Source: Streptomyces sioyaensis
Lineage (GTDB): Bacteria > Actinomycetota > Actinomycetes > Streptomycetales > Streptomycetaceae
Assembly (NCBI RefSeq): GCF_004122735.1
Contig: NZ_SDIF01000025.1
Coordinates: forward strand, 1-64,000
Direction: 5' to 3'
Length of the DNA stretch: 64,000 bases
The notes beneath the pieces are model-generated. The model was not told the origin of the DNA. It saw nothing but the letters and a program-made list of their open reading frames with translations, and made no database searches. Position numbers and translations under genes: made by a program. Positions 38,246 to 47,860 of this stretch are shown one piece after another. The number at the start of each line of letters is the position of its first letter. Position 1 is the stretch's first letter.

Positions 38246-38282
38246 CCGGGGTACGGCCTCGTTCTTCGAGGCCGTACCCCGG
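38246..38282 (+). terminator. Terminator downstream of pyrG
   Basis: A perfect 16-bp stem (38246-38261 with 38267-38282) with loop TTCTT is followed by a short TTT. It separates pyrG from the NUDIX gene. Confidence 0.85.
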
Positions 38283-38319
38283 TTTCTGCGTGATAGAGGC
38301 ACCTACAGGAGGACGCGCC

Positions 38320-38946
38320 ATGGCGATCAAGGACACCCCCGAGGAGTGGACGGTCACCGCGACCACGACGCCGTTCACCGGAAACAAGACCAGCGTGCGC
38401 ACCGACCAGGTCGTCATGCCGGACGGGTCCACCGTCTCGCGCGACTACCAGGTCCACCCCGGTTCCGTGGCCGTCGTCGCGCTCGACGACGCGGGCCGGG
38501 TGCTGGTGCTGCGCCAGTACCGCCACCCCGTACGCCAGAAGCTGTGGGAGATCCCCGCCGGGCTGCTCGACGTCCCCGGCGAGAACCCGCTGCACGCCGC
38601 GCAGCGCGAGCTGTACGAGGAGGCGCACGTCAAGGCCGCGGACTGGCGGGTGCTGACCGACGTCTACACCACGCCCGGCGGCTGCGACGAGGCCGTGCGG
38701 ATCTTCCTCGCCCGCGAGCTGTCCGAGGCGGAGGGGGAGCGGTTCGAGGTCTCCGAGGAGGAGGCCGACATGGAGCTGGCGCGGGTCCCGCAGGAGGAGC
38801 TGGTGCGCGGGGCGCTCGCCGGTGAGCTGCACAACAACTGCCTCGTCGTCGGCGTGCTCGCGCTCACCGCGGCCCAGAGCGGCCCCGGCCTGGACGCGCT
38901 CCGGCCGGCCGACGCGCCGTGGCCGGCCCGCCCCTTCGAGGCCTGA
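38320..38946 (+). CDS. NUDIX hydrolase, ADP-ribose pyrophosphatase type
   Basis: The product is 208 residues. The NUDIX box reads GENPLHAAQRELYEEAHV near residues 86-103, with the RExxEE metal site intact and Ala replacing the usual Gly after EE. Upstream VVALDDAGRVLVLRQYRHPVRQKLWEIPAGLLD fits ADP-ribose pyrophosphatases. It likely hydrolyses ADP-ribose or a related nucleoside diphosphate. The ATG at 38320 follows AGGAGG. Its placement directly after pyrG is common in Streptomyces. Confidence 0.92.
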   Translation: MAIKDTPEEWTVTATTTPFTGNKTSVRTDQVVMPDGSTVSRDYQVHPGSVAVVALDDAGRVLVLRQYRHPVRQKLWEIPAGLLDVPGENPLHAAQRELYEEAHVKAADWRVLTDVYTTPGGCDEAVRIFLARELSEAEGERFEVSEEEADMELARVPQEELVRGALAGELHNNCLVVGVLALTAAQSGPGLDALRPADAPWPARPFEA

Positions 38947-39121
38947 GCCGCCGGGACGCCGGCGCCGCACCACAGGTCTGTCGGATGATCCGCCGATCCG
39001 ATCGGGTGACTCAACCGCCCTGCTCCGCACCGGACGTGACGGGCCGTGAACTACGCTCGACGGCGTGCCGTCCGCGCCCCAGCGGCGGACTCGTACGCGC
39101 AGGTGGACGGGAGCGTGACCG

Positions 39122-41254
39122 GTGACGGACCAGGCGGTGGGCGGGGGACCCCTCCTGCCGGAGACGGGGGAGGCGCCCGCCGCGACGGCAGCCGGCAGGC
39201 CGGCCCCGCGGTCCCGCCCGGACGGAGGCGCCCACCACCCGGCCGTCCCCGCGCCCGCCCCTGTGCACTTCGCCGGGCGCCGCCGTGAGCTCAAGGAGCT
39301 GCACGCCGATATCGCCCGCGCCGGCCTGGACACCCTCTCCGGCCGCAAGGGCGCCCGCAGCCGGGTGCTGCTGATCGCCGGCCGCCCCGGATCCGGCCGT
39401 ACGGCCCTGGCCGAGGAGCTGCTGCGCGAGCTGGCCGGCGAGCACCCCGACGGGGTGCTGCGGGCCACGCTGACCGGACCGGGCGGCGAACCGGCCGACA
39501 CCGGCCGTACCGCACGTGAGCTGCTGGCCGCCCTGGGTGCCGGTGCCCCGCCGGGCGCCGCCGAGGACGAGCTGACCGAGCAGCTGCGCGGGGCGCTCGC
39601 CGGGCGCCGTGCCCTGCTCTTCCTGGACGACGCCCCCGGCGCGGAACAGGTCGAACCGCTGCTCCCGGATGCCCCGGACTGCCTGGTCGTGGTGGTCTCC
39701 CAGGGGCCGCTGACCGGAATCCCGGACGTCCGGCCGTGCACCCTGGGCGGGCTGGACAGCGCGGCCGGCGTCGAGATCCTCACCCGCTACGCCGGACCGA
39801 CCCGGATCACCGTCGACCCCCGGACCGCCGACAGCGTCGCGGAGGAGTGCGGCGGCCAGCCCGCCGCGCTGGTGCTGGCCGGTGCCTGGCTCGCCGCCCG
39901 CCCGATGTCCTCGGTCGCCGATCTGTGCCAGGCGCTGCACGCCGTCCCGCTGCCCGAGGACCTGCCCACCGGCGCCCGCCCGCTGTTCCGCGCCTTCCGG
40001 CTCGCCCATGACGCGCTGCCGGCGCCCGCCGCCCGGATACTGCGGCTGCTCACCCTGGCGCCGGCCGGCCTCGTGGACGCCCACATCGCCTCCGCGCTGG
40101 CCGGCTGCTCGGTGGCCGCGGCCGCCACGACACTGGACGACTTCGCCGCGCTCGGCCTGCTGCGGCCGCTCGCCGCAGCGGACGACGGGGTGGCGGGCGC
40201 CGGTACGCCCGACGCCGCCGCGCACCCCCGCTACCGCTTGCCCGGCTGCCTCGATCCGCTGGTGCGCGCCCTGCTCCGGGAGCACGAGCGCCCGGCGGAG
40301 CTCGAACTCGCCCGCGCCCGGATGCTGGAGCGGACCGTACGGCTGCTGCAGTCCTGCCGTGCGATGGGCGAGCCGGCCGACTCACCCGCCCGGCAGAAGG
40401 TCGCCGGTCTGCCGCGCTCGCTGCGCTTCACCTCGAAGGGCACGGCCGCGCACTGGCTGCGCAGCCGTCGGGTGGCGCTCCTCGACGCCGCCGCCATCGC
40501 CGTCGCGGACGGTGAACTCGACACCCTGGACCGGCGGTTGATGGCCGCGCTGACCCGCACGCTGCTCGTGCACCAGGGCCCCGAGGCCGCCGCGCCGGAC
40601 CTCTACGCGCTGCACGGGCTCGTCCTCCAGGTCGCCGAACGGCGGGGGCTGGCCCGCGAGCGGGCCGCCGCGCTGCTCAACCTCGCCGACCTGGACGGCC
40701 GGGCGGGCCGCAGCGCGCAGGCGCTCACCCGTTACCGGGGCGCGCTGGAGGCGGCCCGCTCGGTGCCGGACCCGGTGGCCACCGGCCGGGCGCTGGAGTC
40801 CCTGGGCGGGACGTACACCGAGCTGGGCGACTGGCAGCGGGCCGCCGACTGGTACGGCCGGGCGCTGGAGCTGCGGCTGGCCCGCGGCGAGGGCGCCGAC
40901 GCGGCGCGGCTGTACGGCCGGATCGGCAGCGCACACACCTACGCGGGCCGATGGGGCGAGGCGCTCACCTCGTGGCGGGCGGCCGCCAGGACGTACCGCC
41001 GGCTCGGTGAGGTGTCCGGGCAGGCGCGGGCGACCGGTGAGATGGCCCGGGTGCAGGAGTACGCGGGACGGCCCGAGGAGGCCCTGCGGACCTGCCTCGA
41101 AGCCCTCGACGTCGCCCGTAAGGCGGGCGACGGACGGCTGGAGGCGGCCCTGCAGCTGCGGATCGCGGACACCCTCGATCGGCTCGGCGATCCCGCGGCG
41201 GCACGGCTCCATCGTTCCGTGGGAGAGCGACTCCTCGACGATTACCCCGAGTGA
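39122..41254 (+). CDS. STAND-like ATPase with C-terminal TPR domain
   Basis: The predicted protein has 710 residues. After a disordered, Pro/Ala-rich N-terminus, FAGRRRELKEL begins an AAA/NB-ARC-type module. Walker A reads GRPGSGRTAL near residues 85-95, with Arg where Lys is usual. RALLFLDDAP is Walker B, and LGGLDSAAGVEILTRY with GGQPAALVLAGAWLA are sensor and winged-helix landmarks. The C-terminal half has TPR-like repeats (LLNLADLDGRAGRSAQALTRYRGALEAAR, then LGGTYTELGDWQRAADWYGRALELR). Such proteins are signal sensors or regulators; here no DNA-binding domain is obvious. The GTG at 39122 is used. The neighbours pyrG, NUDIX and ald are conserved around it. Confidence 0.82.
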   Translation: MTDQAVGGGPLLPETGEAPAATAAGRPAPRSRPDGGAHHPAVPAPAPVHFAGRRRELKELHADIARAGLDTLSGRKGARSRVLLIAGRPGSGRTALAEELLRELAGEHPDGVLRATLTGPGGEPADTGRTARELLAALGAGAPPGAAEDELTEQLRGALAGRRALLFLDDAPGAEQVEPLLPDAPDCLVVVVSQGPLTGIPDVRPCTLGGLDSAAGVEILTRYAGPTRITVDPRTADSVAEECGGQPAALVLAGAWLAARPMSSVADLCQALHAVPLPEDLPTGARPLFRAFRLAHDALPAPAARILRLLTLAPAGLVDAHIASALAGCSVAAAATTLDDFAALGLLRPLAAADDGVAGAGTPDAAAHPRYRLPGCLDPLVRALLREHERPAELELARARMLERTVRLLQSCRAMGEPADSPARQKVAGLPRSLRFTSKGTAAHWLRSRRVALLDAAAIAVADGELDTLDRRLMAALTRTLLVHQGPEAAAPDLYALHGLVLQVAERRGLARERAAALLNLADLDGRAGRSAQALTRYRGALEAARSVPDPVATGRALESLGGTYTELGDWQRAADWYGRALELRLARGEGADAARLYGRIGSAHTYAGRWGEALTSWRAAARTYRRLGEVSGQARATGEMARVQEYAGRPEEALRTCLEALDVARKAGDGRLEAALQLRIADTLDRLGDPAAARLHRSVGERLLDDYPE

Positions 41255-41422
41255 CCTACGAAATCGGTAGTGCTACTCCGAAAGATTATTGCTTTGCAAG
41301 GCTAGACAAGAAGAGCTCCTTCAATAGACTGGCGGGGCCGCGTTCGGCGCGGTCAGTTCCGTCATGCAGCGCATGAGGGGATAATTCCTCCTGCACCCTC
41401 TCTTTCAAGGACCGTGATCGAC

Positions 41423-42538
41423 GTGAAGGTCGGCATCCCCCGCGAGGTCAAGAACAACGAGTTCCGCGTGGCCATCACGCCCGCCGGAGTCAACGAACTC
41501 GTCCGCCACGGCCACCAGGTCGTCATCGAGAAGGACGCCGGTCTCGGGTCGTCCATCACGAACGAGGAGTACGTCGCCGCCGGCGCCAGCATCCTCGACA
41601 CCGCCGATGAGGTCTGGGGCGCCGCCGACCTGCTGCTGAAGGTCAAGGAGCCGATTGCGGAGGAGTACCACCGGCTCCGCAAGGACCAGACGCTCTTCAC
41701 CTACCTGCACCTCGCCGCGTCCAAGGAGTGCACGGACGCGCTGCTGGAGTCCGGCACCACCGCCATCGCCTACGAGACCGTCGAGACGGCCGGCCGCCAG
41801 CTGCCGCTGCTGGCCCCGATGTCCGAGGTCGCGGGCCGTATCGCCCCGCAGGTCGGTGCCTACCACCTGATGCGCCAGGCCGGCGGCCGCGGTGTGCTGC
41901 CCGGTGGCGTCCCCGGTGTCCACGCGGGCAAGGCCGTCATCATCGGCGGTGGCGTCTCCGGCTGGAACGCGCTGCAGATCGCCGTGGGCCTCGGCTTCCA
42001 CGTCACCCTGCTCGACAAGGACATCAACAAGCTCCGCGAGGCCGACAAGATCTTCGGCACCAAGGTGCAGACGATCGTCTCCAACGCCTACGAGCTGGAG
42101 AAGGCCGTCGTCGACGCCGACCTCGTCGTCGGTGCCGTCCTGATCCCCGGCGCCAAGGCCCCCAAGCTGGTCACCAACGAGCTCGTCGCGAAGATGAAGC
42201 CCGGAAGTGTTCTTGTCGACATCGCGATCGACCAGGGCGGCTGCTTCGAGGACTCCCGTCCCACCACGCACGCCGAGCCGACCTTCCCGGTCCACAACTC
42301 GGTCTTCTACTGCGTCGCCAACATGCCCGGCGCGGTGCCGAACACCTCCACCCACGCGCTCACCAACGCCACGCTGCCCTACATCGTGGAGCTGGCGAAC
42401 CGCGGCTGGGTCGAGGCGCTGCGCCGTGACCCGGCGCTGGCCAAGGGCCTGAACGCGCACGACGGCAAGGTGGTTTACCAGCCCGTCGCCGAGGCCCACG
42501 GCCTGGAGCACATCGAGCTGCGCACGCTCCTCGGCTGA
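41423..42538 (+). CDS. ald: Alanine dehydrogenase
   Basis: The product is 371 residues, the same as the Mycobacterium enzyme. It reversibly deaminates alanine to pyruvate using NAD. K75 and H96 fall at the same numbers as the catalytic pair of the Mycobacterium protein, which supports the GTG start at 41423 (AAGGA 11 nt upstream) over GTG 41414 (2 nt). The NAD-binding motif is VIIGGGVSG near residue 172. A less GC-rich upstream stretch (41260-41340) is probably the promoter. Confidence 0.95.
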   Translation: MKVGIPREVKNNEFRVAITPAGVNELVRHGHQVVIEKDAGLGSSITNEEYVAAGASILDTADEVWGAADLLLKVKEPIAEEYHRLRKDQTLFTYLHLAASKECTDALLESGTTAIAYETVETAGRQLPLLAPMSEVAGRIAPQVGAYHLMRQAGGRGVLPGGVPGVHAGKAVIIGGGVSGWNALQIAVGLGFHVTLLDKDINKLREADKIFGTKVQTIVSNAYELEKAVVDADLVVGAVLIPGAKAPKLVTNELVAKMKPGSVLVDIAIDQGGCFEDSRPTTHAEPTFPVHNSVFYCVANMPGAVPNTSTHALTNATLPYIVELANRGWVEALRRDPALAKGLNAHDGKVVYQPVAEAHGLEHIELRTLLG

Positions 42539-42880
42539 GGCGTCAACGACACGCGTCAACGCTGAGCATCCGGCCGGGTCCTGTCCACAGGGCCCGGCCG
42601 GTCGCATGTCCGAGCAGCGGAATCATGTGTTCCGGAACGCGTACCCTCAACTCGCCGCGAACGTAACCCTTTAACCGATTCGCGCACCCCCAAAACATCG
42701 GTGCGATACCGCCTGCGCCCTTGACATCGGGGGGTCCGGTTACCGACACATCGTGCCGGGTCCGGTGGATTGTGTTGCTGCGGACGCCCGACACGCCATA
42801 GAGTCGCCAACCGTCGGCATGGTGCCACGCTGACCTATCGATAAAGTTTCCTGGTCACATCCAAGGAGGTAAGACGACTT
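42539..42880. other. Intergenic region between ald and parA
   Basis: A 342-bp gap. It starts with an ald terminator hairpin and ends with a strong ribosome-binding site for the ParA gene. The segment 42640-42860 is likely its promoter and leader. A short minus-strand frame (42556-42828) has no support. Confidence 0.6.
42570..42601 (+). terminator. Terminator downstream of ald
   Basis: CCGGCCGGG (42570-42578) pairs with CCCGGCCGG (42593-42601), extended by inner pairs including a G-T, with a very small loop. There is no T tract. Confidence 0.7.
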
Positions 42881-44044
42881 GTGAATGAGTCGACATTTTC
42901 TCCCGGAGGTGGTCAACCAGGAGTGGTTGCACGGGGCCAGGGTCCCTCGGGGCGCGAGGCTGTCGGCTCCGTTGCGGGCCACACCCACGCAGCCCACCAG
43001 AGCATTTCCACGACAGCCCACCAGAGCATGGACGGCCATCACGTGAACGCCATGGCCGGCGACCGGGGCAGTGGAGAACCCGCCCGTCTCGCCGACTACG
43101 ACGACCTGCCCCAGGGGCACTTCTACGATCCGGACGCGGAGTACGAGCCGGACCCCGAATACGCCGCGACGCTCGCGCCGGACGCCGCGCGACAGCGCCG
43201 CGAACGCGTCGGCCCGACCGGACGCCCGCTTCCCTATTTCCCCATTCCCGGACCGCTGTCGGACCACGGCCCGGCCAAAATCATCGCGATGTGCAACCAG
43301 AAGGGCGGGGTCGGCAAGACCACCTCGACCATCAACCTGGGTGCCGCACTCGCCGAATACGGACGACGGGTGCTGCTCGTCGACTTCGACCCGCAGGGTG
43401 CCCTGTCGGTCGGACTCGGCGTCAACCCGATGGAGCTCGACCTGACGGTCTACAACCTGCTCATGGAGCGGGGGATGTCGGCCGACGAGGTGCTCCTGAA
43501 GACCGCGGTCCCCAACATGGACCTGCTGCCCAGCAATATCGATTTGTCAGCGGCAGAGGTGCAGTTGGTCAGCGAGGTCGCGCGTGAGTCGACCCTGCAG
43601 CGTGCGCTGAAGCCGCTGCTGGCCGACTACGACTACATCGTCATCGACTGCCAGCCCTCCCTCGGCCTGCTCACCGTCAACGCGCTGACGGCGGCTCACA
43701 AGGTCATCGTGCCGCTGGAGTGCGAGTTCTTCGCGCTGCGCGGTGTCGCGCTGCTCACCGAGACGATCGAGAAGGTCCAGGAGCGGCTCAACCCCGAGCT
43801 GGAGCTGGACGGCATCCTGGCGACGATGTACGACTCGCGCACCGTGCACAGCCGCGAGGTCCTGGCCCGCGTCGTCGAGGCGTTCGACGATCACGTCTAC
43901 CACACCGTCATCGGTCGTACGGTCCGCTTCCCCGAGACCACCGTCGCGGGCGAGCCGATCACCACCTACGCCTCCAACTCCGTCGGCGCCGCCGCCTATC
44001 GCCAGCTCGCCAGGGAGGTGCTCGCCCGGTGTCACGCCGAGTGA
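42881..44044 (+). CDS. ParA family ATPase (orphan)
   Basis: The product is 387 residues. The first 125 or so are a low-complexity tail with two copies of AHQS. The deviant Walker A is CNQKGGVGKTTSTINLG, followed by LLVDFDPQGALSVGLG and YIVIDCQPSLGLLTVNAL. It is a chromosome- or cargo-positioning ATPase of the ParA/MinD type. The GTG at 42881 is preceded by AAGGAGGT with 10-nt spacing. It is not in a parAB-oriC context; the next genes encode a small possible DNA-binding protein and ScpA/ScpB, suggesting a link with condensin-type chromosome organisation. Confidence 0.92.
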   Translation: MNESTFSPGGGQPGVVARGQGPSGREAVGSVAGHTHAAHQSISTTAHQSMDGHHVNAMAGDRGSGEPARLADYDDLPQGHFYDPDAEYEPDPEYAATLAPDAARQRRERVGPTGRPLPYFPIPGPLSDHGPAKIIAMCNQKGGVGKTTSTINLGAALAEYGRRVLLVDFDPQGALSVGLGVNPMELDLTVYNLLMERGMSADEVLLKTAVPNMDLLPSNIDLSAAEVQLVSEVARESTLQRALKPLLADYDYIVIDCQPSLGLLTVNALTAAHKVIVPLECEFFALRGVALLTETIEKVQERLNPELELDGILATMYDSRTVHSREVLARVVEAFDDHVYHTVIGRTVRFPETTVAGEPITTYASNSVGAAAYRQLAREVLARCHAE

Positions 44045-44691
44045 GTCTGCCGGGAGCCGACGAACTGTTCCGTACCACCGGGGGAGGGGGGCTGCAGCCC
44101 TCCAGCCCCCGTCGGCAGGCGAACGGCTCGGCGGCGCCCGGCGAGGCGCCCCGGGTGCCCGCACCGGCCGGCGAACCCGATCCGGCGGCGGACGGGCCGG
44201 AGGCGGCCACCGCGGTCCGCACCCGTCGGCCCGGAACCGGGGCTGACACCCCGGCAGCCACCGCCGGCGACGGCGGACCGGCCACCCCGCCGCGGGTTCC
44301 CGCCGTCGGCTCCCCGGCCGAGCACACCGGCCGTGAGGCGGACGGCGAGGCGGCCAAGTCCCACCGGAGCCAGGCGGGCCAGGCCGGCCAGGCCGGTTCC
44401 GACGCGGCGGCCGCGGCCGCGCAGCAGGCCGGCGGTCAGGGCCGGCGGCGCGGTGGCCGCGGTGCCAACCGCCGCCCCAGCGGCCGCGAACGGCACGACG
44501 AGAAGATCACCGTCTATGTCTCCGCCGAGGAGCTCATGGACCTCGAACATGCCCGGCTGGTGCTGCGCGGTGAGCACGGCCTCGCCGTCGACCGCGGCCG
44601 GATCGTCCGCGAGGCGGTCGCCGTCGTCCTGGCCGACCTGGAGTCGCGCGGCGACGCCAGCATCTTGGTGCGGCGGCTGCGCGGGCGTTAG
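44029..44691 (+). CDS. Small protein with C-terminal ribbon-helix-helix-like domain
   Basis: The predicted protein has 220 residues. Residues 1-150 are Pro/Ala/Gly-rich and likely disordered, ending in basic GRRRGGRGANRRPSGR. The last 65 residues (ITVYVSAEELMDLEHARLVLRGEHGLAVDRGRIVREAVAVVLADLESRG) resemble a ribbon-helix-helix DNA-binding domain. The GTG at 44029 overlaps parA by 16 nt and has GGGAGG upstream; the GTG at 44041 is the alternative. The position suggests it is a centromere-binding partner of the orphan ParA, which is inference. Confidence 0.65.
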   Translation: MSRRVSLPGADELFRTTGGGGLQPSSPRRQANGSAAPGEAPRVPAPAGEPDPAADGPEAATAVRTRRPGTGADTPAATAGDGGPATPPRVPAVGSPAEHTGREADGEAAKSHRSQAGQAGQAGSDAAAAAAQQAGGQGRRRGGRGANRRPSGRERHDEKITVYVSAEELMDLEHARLVLRGEHGLAVDRGRIVREAVAVVLADLESRGDASILVRRLRGR

Positions 44692-44784
44692 GGCGGAGAC
44701 GGGATAGCCTGCCTCCTCGGCGGGGTGTCCCGCCCGTGACCAGCCCGTCGCCCCCGGCACGGGACCACAGCAGCATGGACCGCG

Positions 44785-45954
44785 ATGCCGACGACCCACG
44801 ACGATGCCCCCAGGCCCCGCGCCCGCAGACCTCTCGGGCGCGGGGCGGCCGAGGCAGCCGCGGACTCGGTGGCGCCACAGCCGCCCGAGACGCCCGAGAC
44901 GCCGGAGGAGTCCGGGGCCGTCGGGGCGCCGGGGCAGCCCCCGGCAGGGGACCCGGCGGCCGGGTCCGGGGCACACGACGCGGCGGACGAGCCCCAGGCA
45001 CTCGACCCGGCGGACGGGCCCGAGGCCGTTGACGTGCCGCAGCCGGCGGCCGTTCCGGGGGAGGAGTCCCCGGAGACCGATGCCGCCGTGGCCGCGCCCC
45101 CAGAGGGCGACGGCGGCGGCGAGGGCACCTTCACCCTCCGGCTGGACAACTTCGAGGGCCCCTTCGACCTCCTGCTCCAGCTGATCTCCAAGCACAAACT
45201 GGACGTCACCGAGGTCGCCCTGTCGAAGGTCACCGACGACTTCATGGCGCACATCCGCGCCATGGGACCGGACTGGGACCTGGACCAGACCACCGAGTTC
45301 CTGGTCGTCGCGGCGACCCTGCTGGACCTGAAGGCGGCCCGGCTGCTGCCCGCGGCCGAAGTGGAGGACGAGGCGGACCTCGCGCTCCTGGAGGCCCGTG
45401 ACCTGCTCTTCGCCCGGCTTCTGCAGTACCGCGCCTACAAGCGGATCGCGGACATCTTCAGCGGCCGGCTGGCGGACGAGAGCCGGCGGTATCCCCGTAC
45501 GGTCGGGCTGGAGCCGCACCTCGCCGAGCTGCTGCCCGAGGTCGTCATCAGCATCGGCGCGGAGGGCTTCGCCAGGCTCGCGGTGAAGGCGATGCAGCCC
45601 AAGGCCAGACCGCAGGTCTACGTCGACCACATCCACGCGCCGTTGGTCAGCGTGCGCGAGCAGGCCGAGGTGGTGATGGCGTGGCTGCGCGAGGCGGGCG
45701 AGGCCAGCTTCGCGAAGCTGGTCGCCGACGCCCCGGACACCCTCACCGTCGTGGCGCGCTTCCTGGCCCTGCTGGAGCTCTACCGGGAGCGGGTGGTGGC
45801 CCTGGAGCAGGAGGAGGCCCTGGGCGAGCTGACGGTCCGCTGGACGGGCGCCGAGGGGGCCGCGCCCCAGGTCACGGATGAGTTCGACCGGGAGCCGGGG
45901 CCGCAGGCCGCCGGGGAGGAGCCCGCGGAGCAGGCGGAGGAGGAGCAGGCATGA
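44785..45954 (+). CDS. scpA: Segregation and condensation protein A
   Basis: The product is 389 residues, the kleisin of the SMC-ScpAB condensin. A disordered N-terminal 110 residues precede the core FTLRLDNFEGPFDLLLQLISKHKLDVTEVALSKVTDDF, then TEFLVVAATLLDLKAARLLP and a C-terminal winged-helix half (FLALLELYRERVVALEQEE). The N-terminal tail is longer than in Bacillus. The stop overlaps scpB in ATGA. Confidence 0.94.
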   Translation: MPTTHDDAPRPRARRPLGRGAAEAAADSVAPQPPETPETPEESGAVGAPGQPPAGDPAAGSGAHDAADEPQALDPADGPEAVDVPQPAAVPGEESPETDAAVAAPPEGDGGGEGTFTLRLDNFEGPFDLLLQLISKHKLDVTEVALSKVTDDFMAHIRAMGPDWDLDQTTEFLVVAATLLDLKAARLLPAAEVEDEADLALLEARDLLFARLLQYRAYKRIADIFSGRLADESRRYPRTVGLEPHLAELLPEVVISIGAEGFARLAVKAMQPKARPQVYVDHIHAPLVSVREQAEVVMAWLREAGEASFAKLVADAPDTLTVVARFLALLELYRERVVALEQEEALGELTVRWTGAEGAAPQVTDEFDREPGPQAAGEEPAEQAEEEQA

Positions 45955-46667
45955 GCGGTGTGGCCGGTGGTGAGGCGTACGACGTCACGGAGGCCGGGGC
46001 AGGCACGCGGTCCGGGGCCGGCGGCGGCGCCGGGGAGCGGACCGGGGCGCCGGCCGGGGCACTGGGCGTCGACGGGCTGGAGCTGAAGCCCGCGCTGGAG
46101 GCCGTCCTCATGGTCGTCGACGAGCCCGCGACCGAGGAGCACCTGGCCAGAGTGCTGCAGCGGCCCCGCCGCGCGGTCGCGCTGGCGCTGCGCGAGCTGT
46201 CCGACGACTACACCCGCCAGGGCCGCGGATTCGATCTGCGGCTGGTGGCCGGCGGCTGGCGCTTCTACTCCCGCGCCGCGTACGCGGACGCGGTGGAGAG
46301 CTTCGTCCTGGACGGCCAGCAGGCCCGGCTCACCCAGGCCGCATTGGAGACTCTGGCCGTGGTCGCGTACCGTCAGCCGGTCAGCCGTTCCCGTGTCTCG
46401 GCCGTACGCGGCGTGAACTGTGACGGTGTGATGCGCACGCTCCTCCAGCGCGGCCTGGTGGAGGAGGCGGGGACGGAACCTGAAACAGGTGCGATCCTGT
46501 ACAGGACGACGAATTACTTTCTGGAGCGGATGGGCCTGCGCGGCCTGGACGAGCTCCCTGAGCTGGCACCGTTCCTCCCGGAGGCGGACGCGGTCGAGGG
46601 CGACTCCCCGGAAGGTATCCCGTCGTTCGACGTAGACGACAGCGGCGACTCTCAGACGGATCATTGA
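45951..46667 (+). CDS. scpB: Segregation and condensation protein B
   Basis: The product is 238 residues with two winged-helix domains. LELKPALEAVLMVVDEPATEEHLARVL begins the first, and ARLTQAALETLAVVAYRQPVSRSRVSAVRGVNCDGVMRTLLQRGLVEEAG is the family core. It binds ScpA in the condensin complex. The ATG overlaps the scpA stop, and the stop overlaps the rluB ATG by one base, so the genes are translationally coupled. Confidence 0.94.
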   Translation: MSGVAGGEAYDVTEAGAGTRSGAGGGAGERTGAPAGALGVDGLELKPALEAVLMVVDEPATEEHLARVLQRPRRAVALALRELSDDYTRQGRGFDLRLVAGGWRFYSRAAYADAVESFVLDGQQARLTQAALETLAVVAYRQPVSRSRVSAVRGVNCDGVMRTLLQRGLVEEAGTEPETGAILYRTTNYFLERMGLRGLDELPELAPFLPEADAVEGDSPEGIPSFDVDDSGDSQTDH

Positions 46668-47854
46668 TGCGAAGCAGCGGCAGGAACAGCAGGGACAGCG
46701 GGCGCGGCAACTCCCGCGGCGCGGGTGGGGGCACCTCCCAGCCGAAGGCTGGGGGAAAGAGGGACGACAAGCAGCAGCGCGCGGGCCGCCCTCGTCCCGA
46801 GGAGCGCCGCTACGACGTGGGCGGATCCGGCGGCACCGGTGGTCCCGGCGGCGGCTCCTCGGGCCGCAAGGACGAGCGTGCGGGCGGCGGAGCCAAGAGC
46901 GGAGGCGCCAAGAGCGGCGGCAGCCGGGGCGCGGCGGCCCGCGGCGGCGCCAAGGGCGGCCCCCGTACCGGCGCCGCGTCCAAGGGGGCACGGCCGGGCG
47001 CCAAGGGTGGTCCGCAGCGCGGCCGGGGCCAGGCGCCCGCGCGGCCCCGTGAGTACGACGCCCAGGTGGAGGAGCGCAACCGCGCCCGCCACAACAAGCC
47101 GCAGGTCAAGACCCCCAAGACCTTCGGTGACCAGGAGGGCGAGCGGCTGCAGAAGGTGCTGGCCAGGGCCGGCATGGGCTCGCGCCGGGCGTGCGAGGAG
47201 CTGATCGACCAGGCGCGGGTCGAGGTCAACGGCCGGATCGTCATGGAGCAGGGCGTCCGGGTCGACCCGGAGAAGGACGAGATCAAGGTCGACGGCCTGA
47301 CGGTCGCCACCCAGTCGTACCTCTTCTTCGCGCTGAACAAGCCGGCCGGCGTCGTCTCCACGATGGAGGACCCGGACGGCCGCCAGTGCCTGGGCGACTA
47401 CGTCACCAACCGCGAGACGCGGCTGTTCCACGTCGGCCGGCTGGACACCGAGACCGAGGGCATCATCCTGCTCACCAACCACGGCGAGCTGGCCCACCGC
47501 CTGACGCACCCGCGCTACGGCGTCAAGAAGACCTACCTGGCCGCGATCCAGGGCCCGCTCCCGCGCGACCTGGGCAAGCAGCTCAAGGACGGCATCCAGC
47601 TGGAGGACGGGTACGCCCGCGCCGACCACTTCCGGGTCGTGGAGAACACCGGCAAGAACTACCTCGTCGAGGTGAGCCTCCACGAGGGCCGCAAGCACAT
47701 CGTGCGCCGCATGCTGGCCGAGGCCGGCTTCCCGGTCGACAAGCTGGTACGGACGGCCTTCGGCCCGATCGCACTGGGCGACCAGAAGTCGGGCTGGCTG
47801 CGCCGGATGACCAACACGGAGGTCGGCATGCTGATGCGTGAGGTTGAGCTTTAG
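46667..47854 (+). CDS. Pseudouridine synthase, RluB/RsuA family
   Basis: The product is 395 residues. A basic, Gly/Ser/Lys/Arg-rich N-terminal 135 residues is followed by an S4 domain (RLQKVLARAGMGSRRACEELIDQARVEVNGRI) and the RluB/RsuA catalytic domain. FALNKPAGVVSTM and GRLDTETEGIILLTN give the catalytic Asp near residue 262, and EGRKHIVRRMLAEAG follows. It isomerises uridine in rRNA. Part of the N-terminus (46727-46756) is encoded by a dispersed palindromic repeat. A long structured element follows the stop codon. Confidence 0.92.
   Translation: MRSSGRNSRDSGRGNSRGAGGGTSQPKAGGKRDDKQQRAGRPRPEERRYDVGGSGGTGGPGGGSSGRKDERAGGGAKSGGAKSGGSRGAAARGGAKGGPRTGAASKGARPGAKGGPQRGRGQAPARPREYDAQVEERNRARHNKPQVKTPKTFGDQEGERLQKVLARAGMGSRRACEELIDQARVEVNGRIVMEQGVRVDPEKDEIKVDGLTVATQSYLFFALNKPAGVVSTMEDPDGRQCLGDYVTNRETRLFHVGRLDTETEGIILLTNHGELAHRLTHPRYGVKKTYLAAIQGPLPRDLGKQLKDGIQLEDGYARADHFRVVENTGKNYLVEVSLHEGRKHIVRRMLAEAGFPVDKLVRTAFGPIALGDQKSGWLRRMTNTEVGMLMREVEL
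46727..46756. repeat. Dispersed palindromic repeat, copy C (inside rluB-type gene)
   Basis: GGGGGCACCTCCCAGCC (46727-46743), GAA and GGCTGGGGGA (46747-46756) form a hairpin. The first 13 nt are identical to copy A at 11171. It codes for GGTSQPKAGG within the disordered N-terminus. Confidence 0.75.
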
Positions 47855-47860
47855 CTTTTG

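Noticed and set aside
42556..42828. Minus-strand frame between ald and parA
   Set aside because: It crosses the ald terminator and the parA promoter region and has no recognisable protein features.
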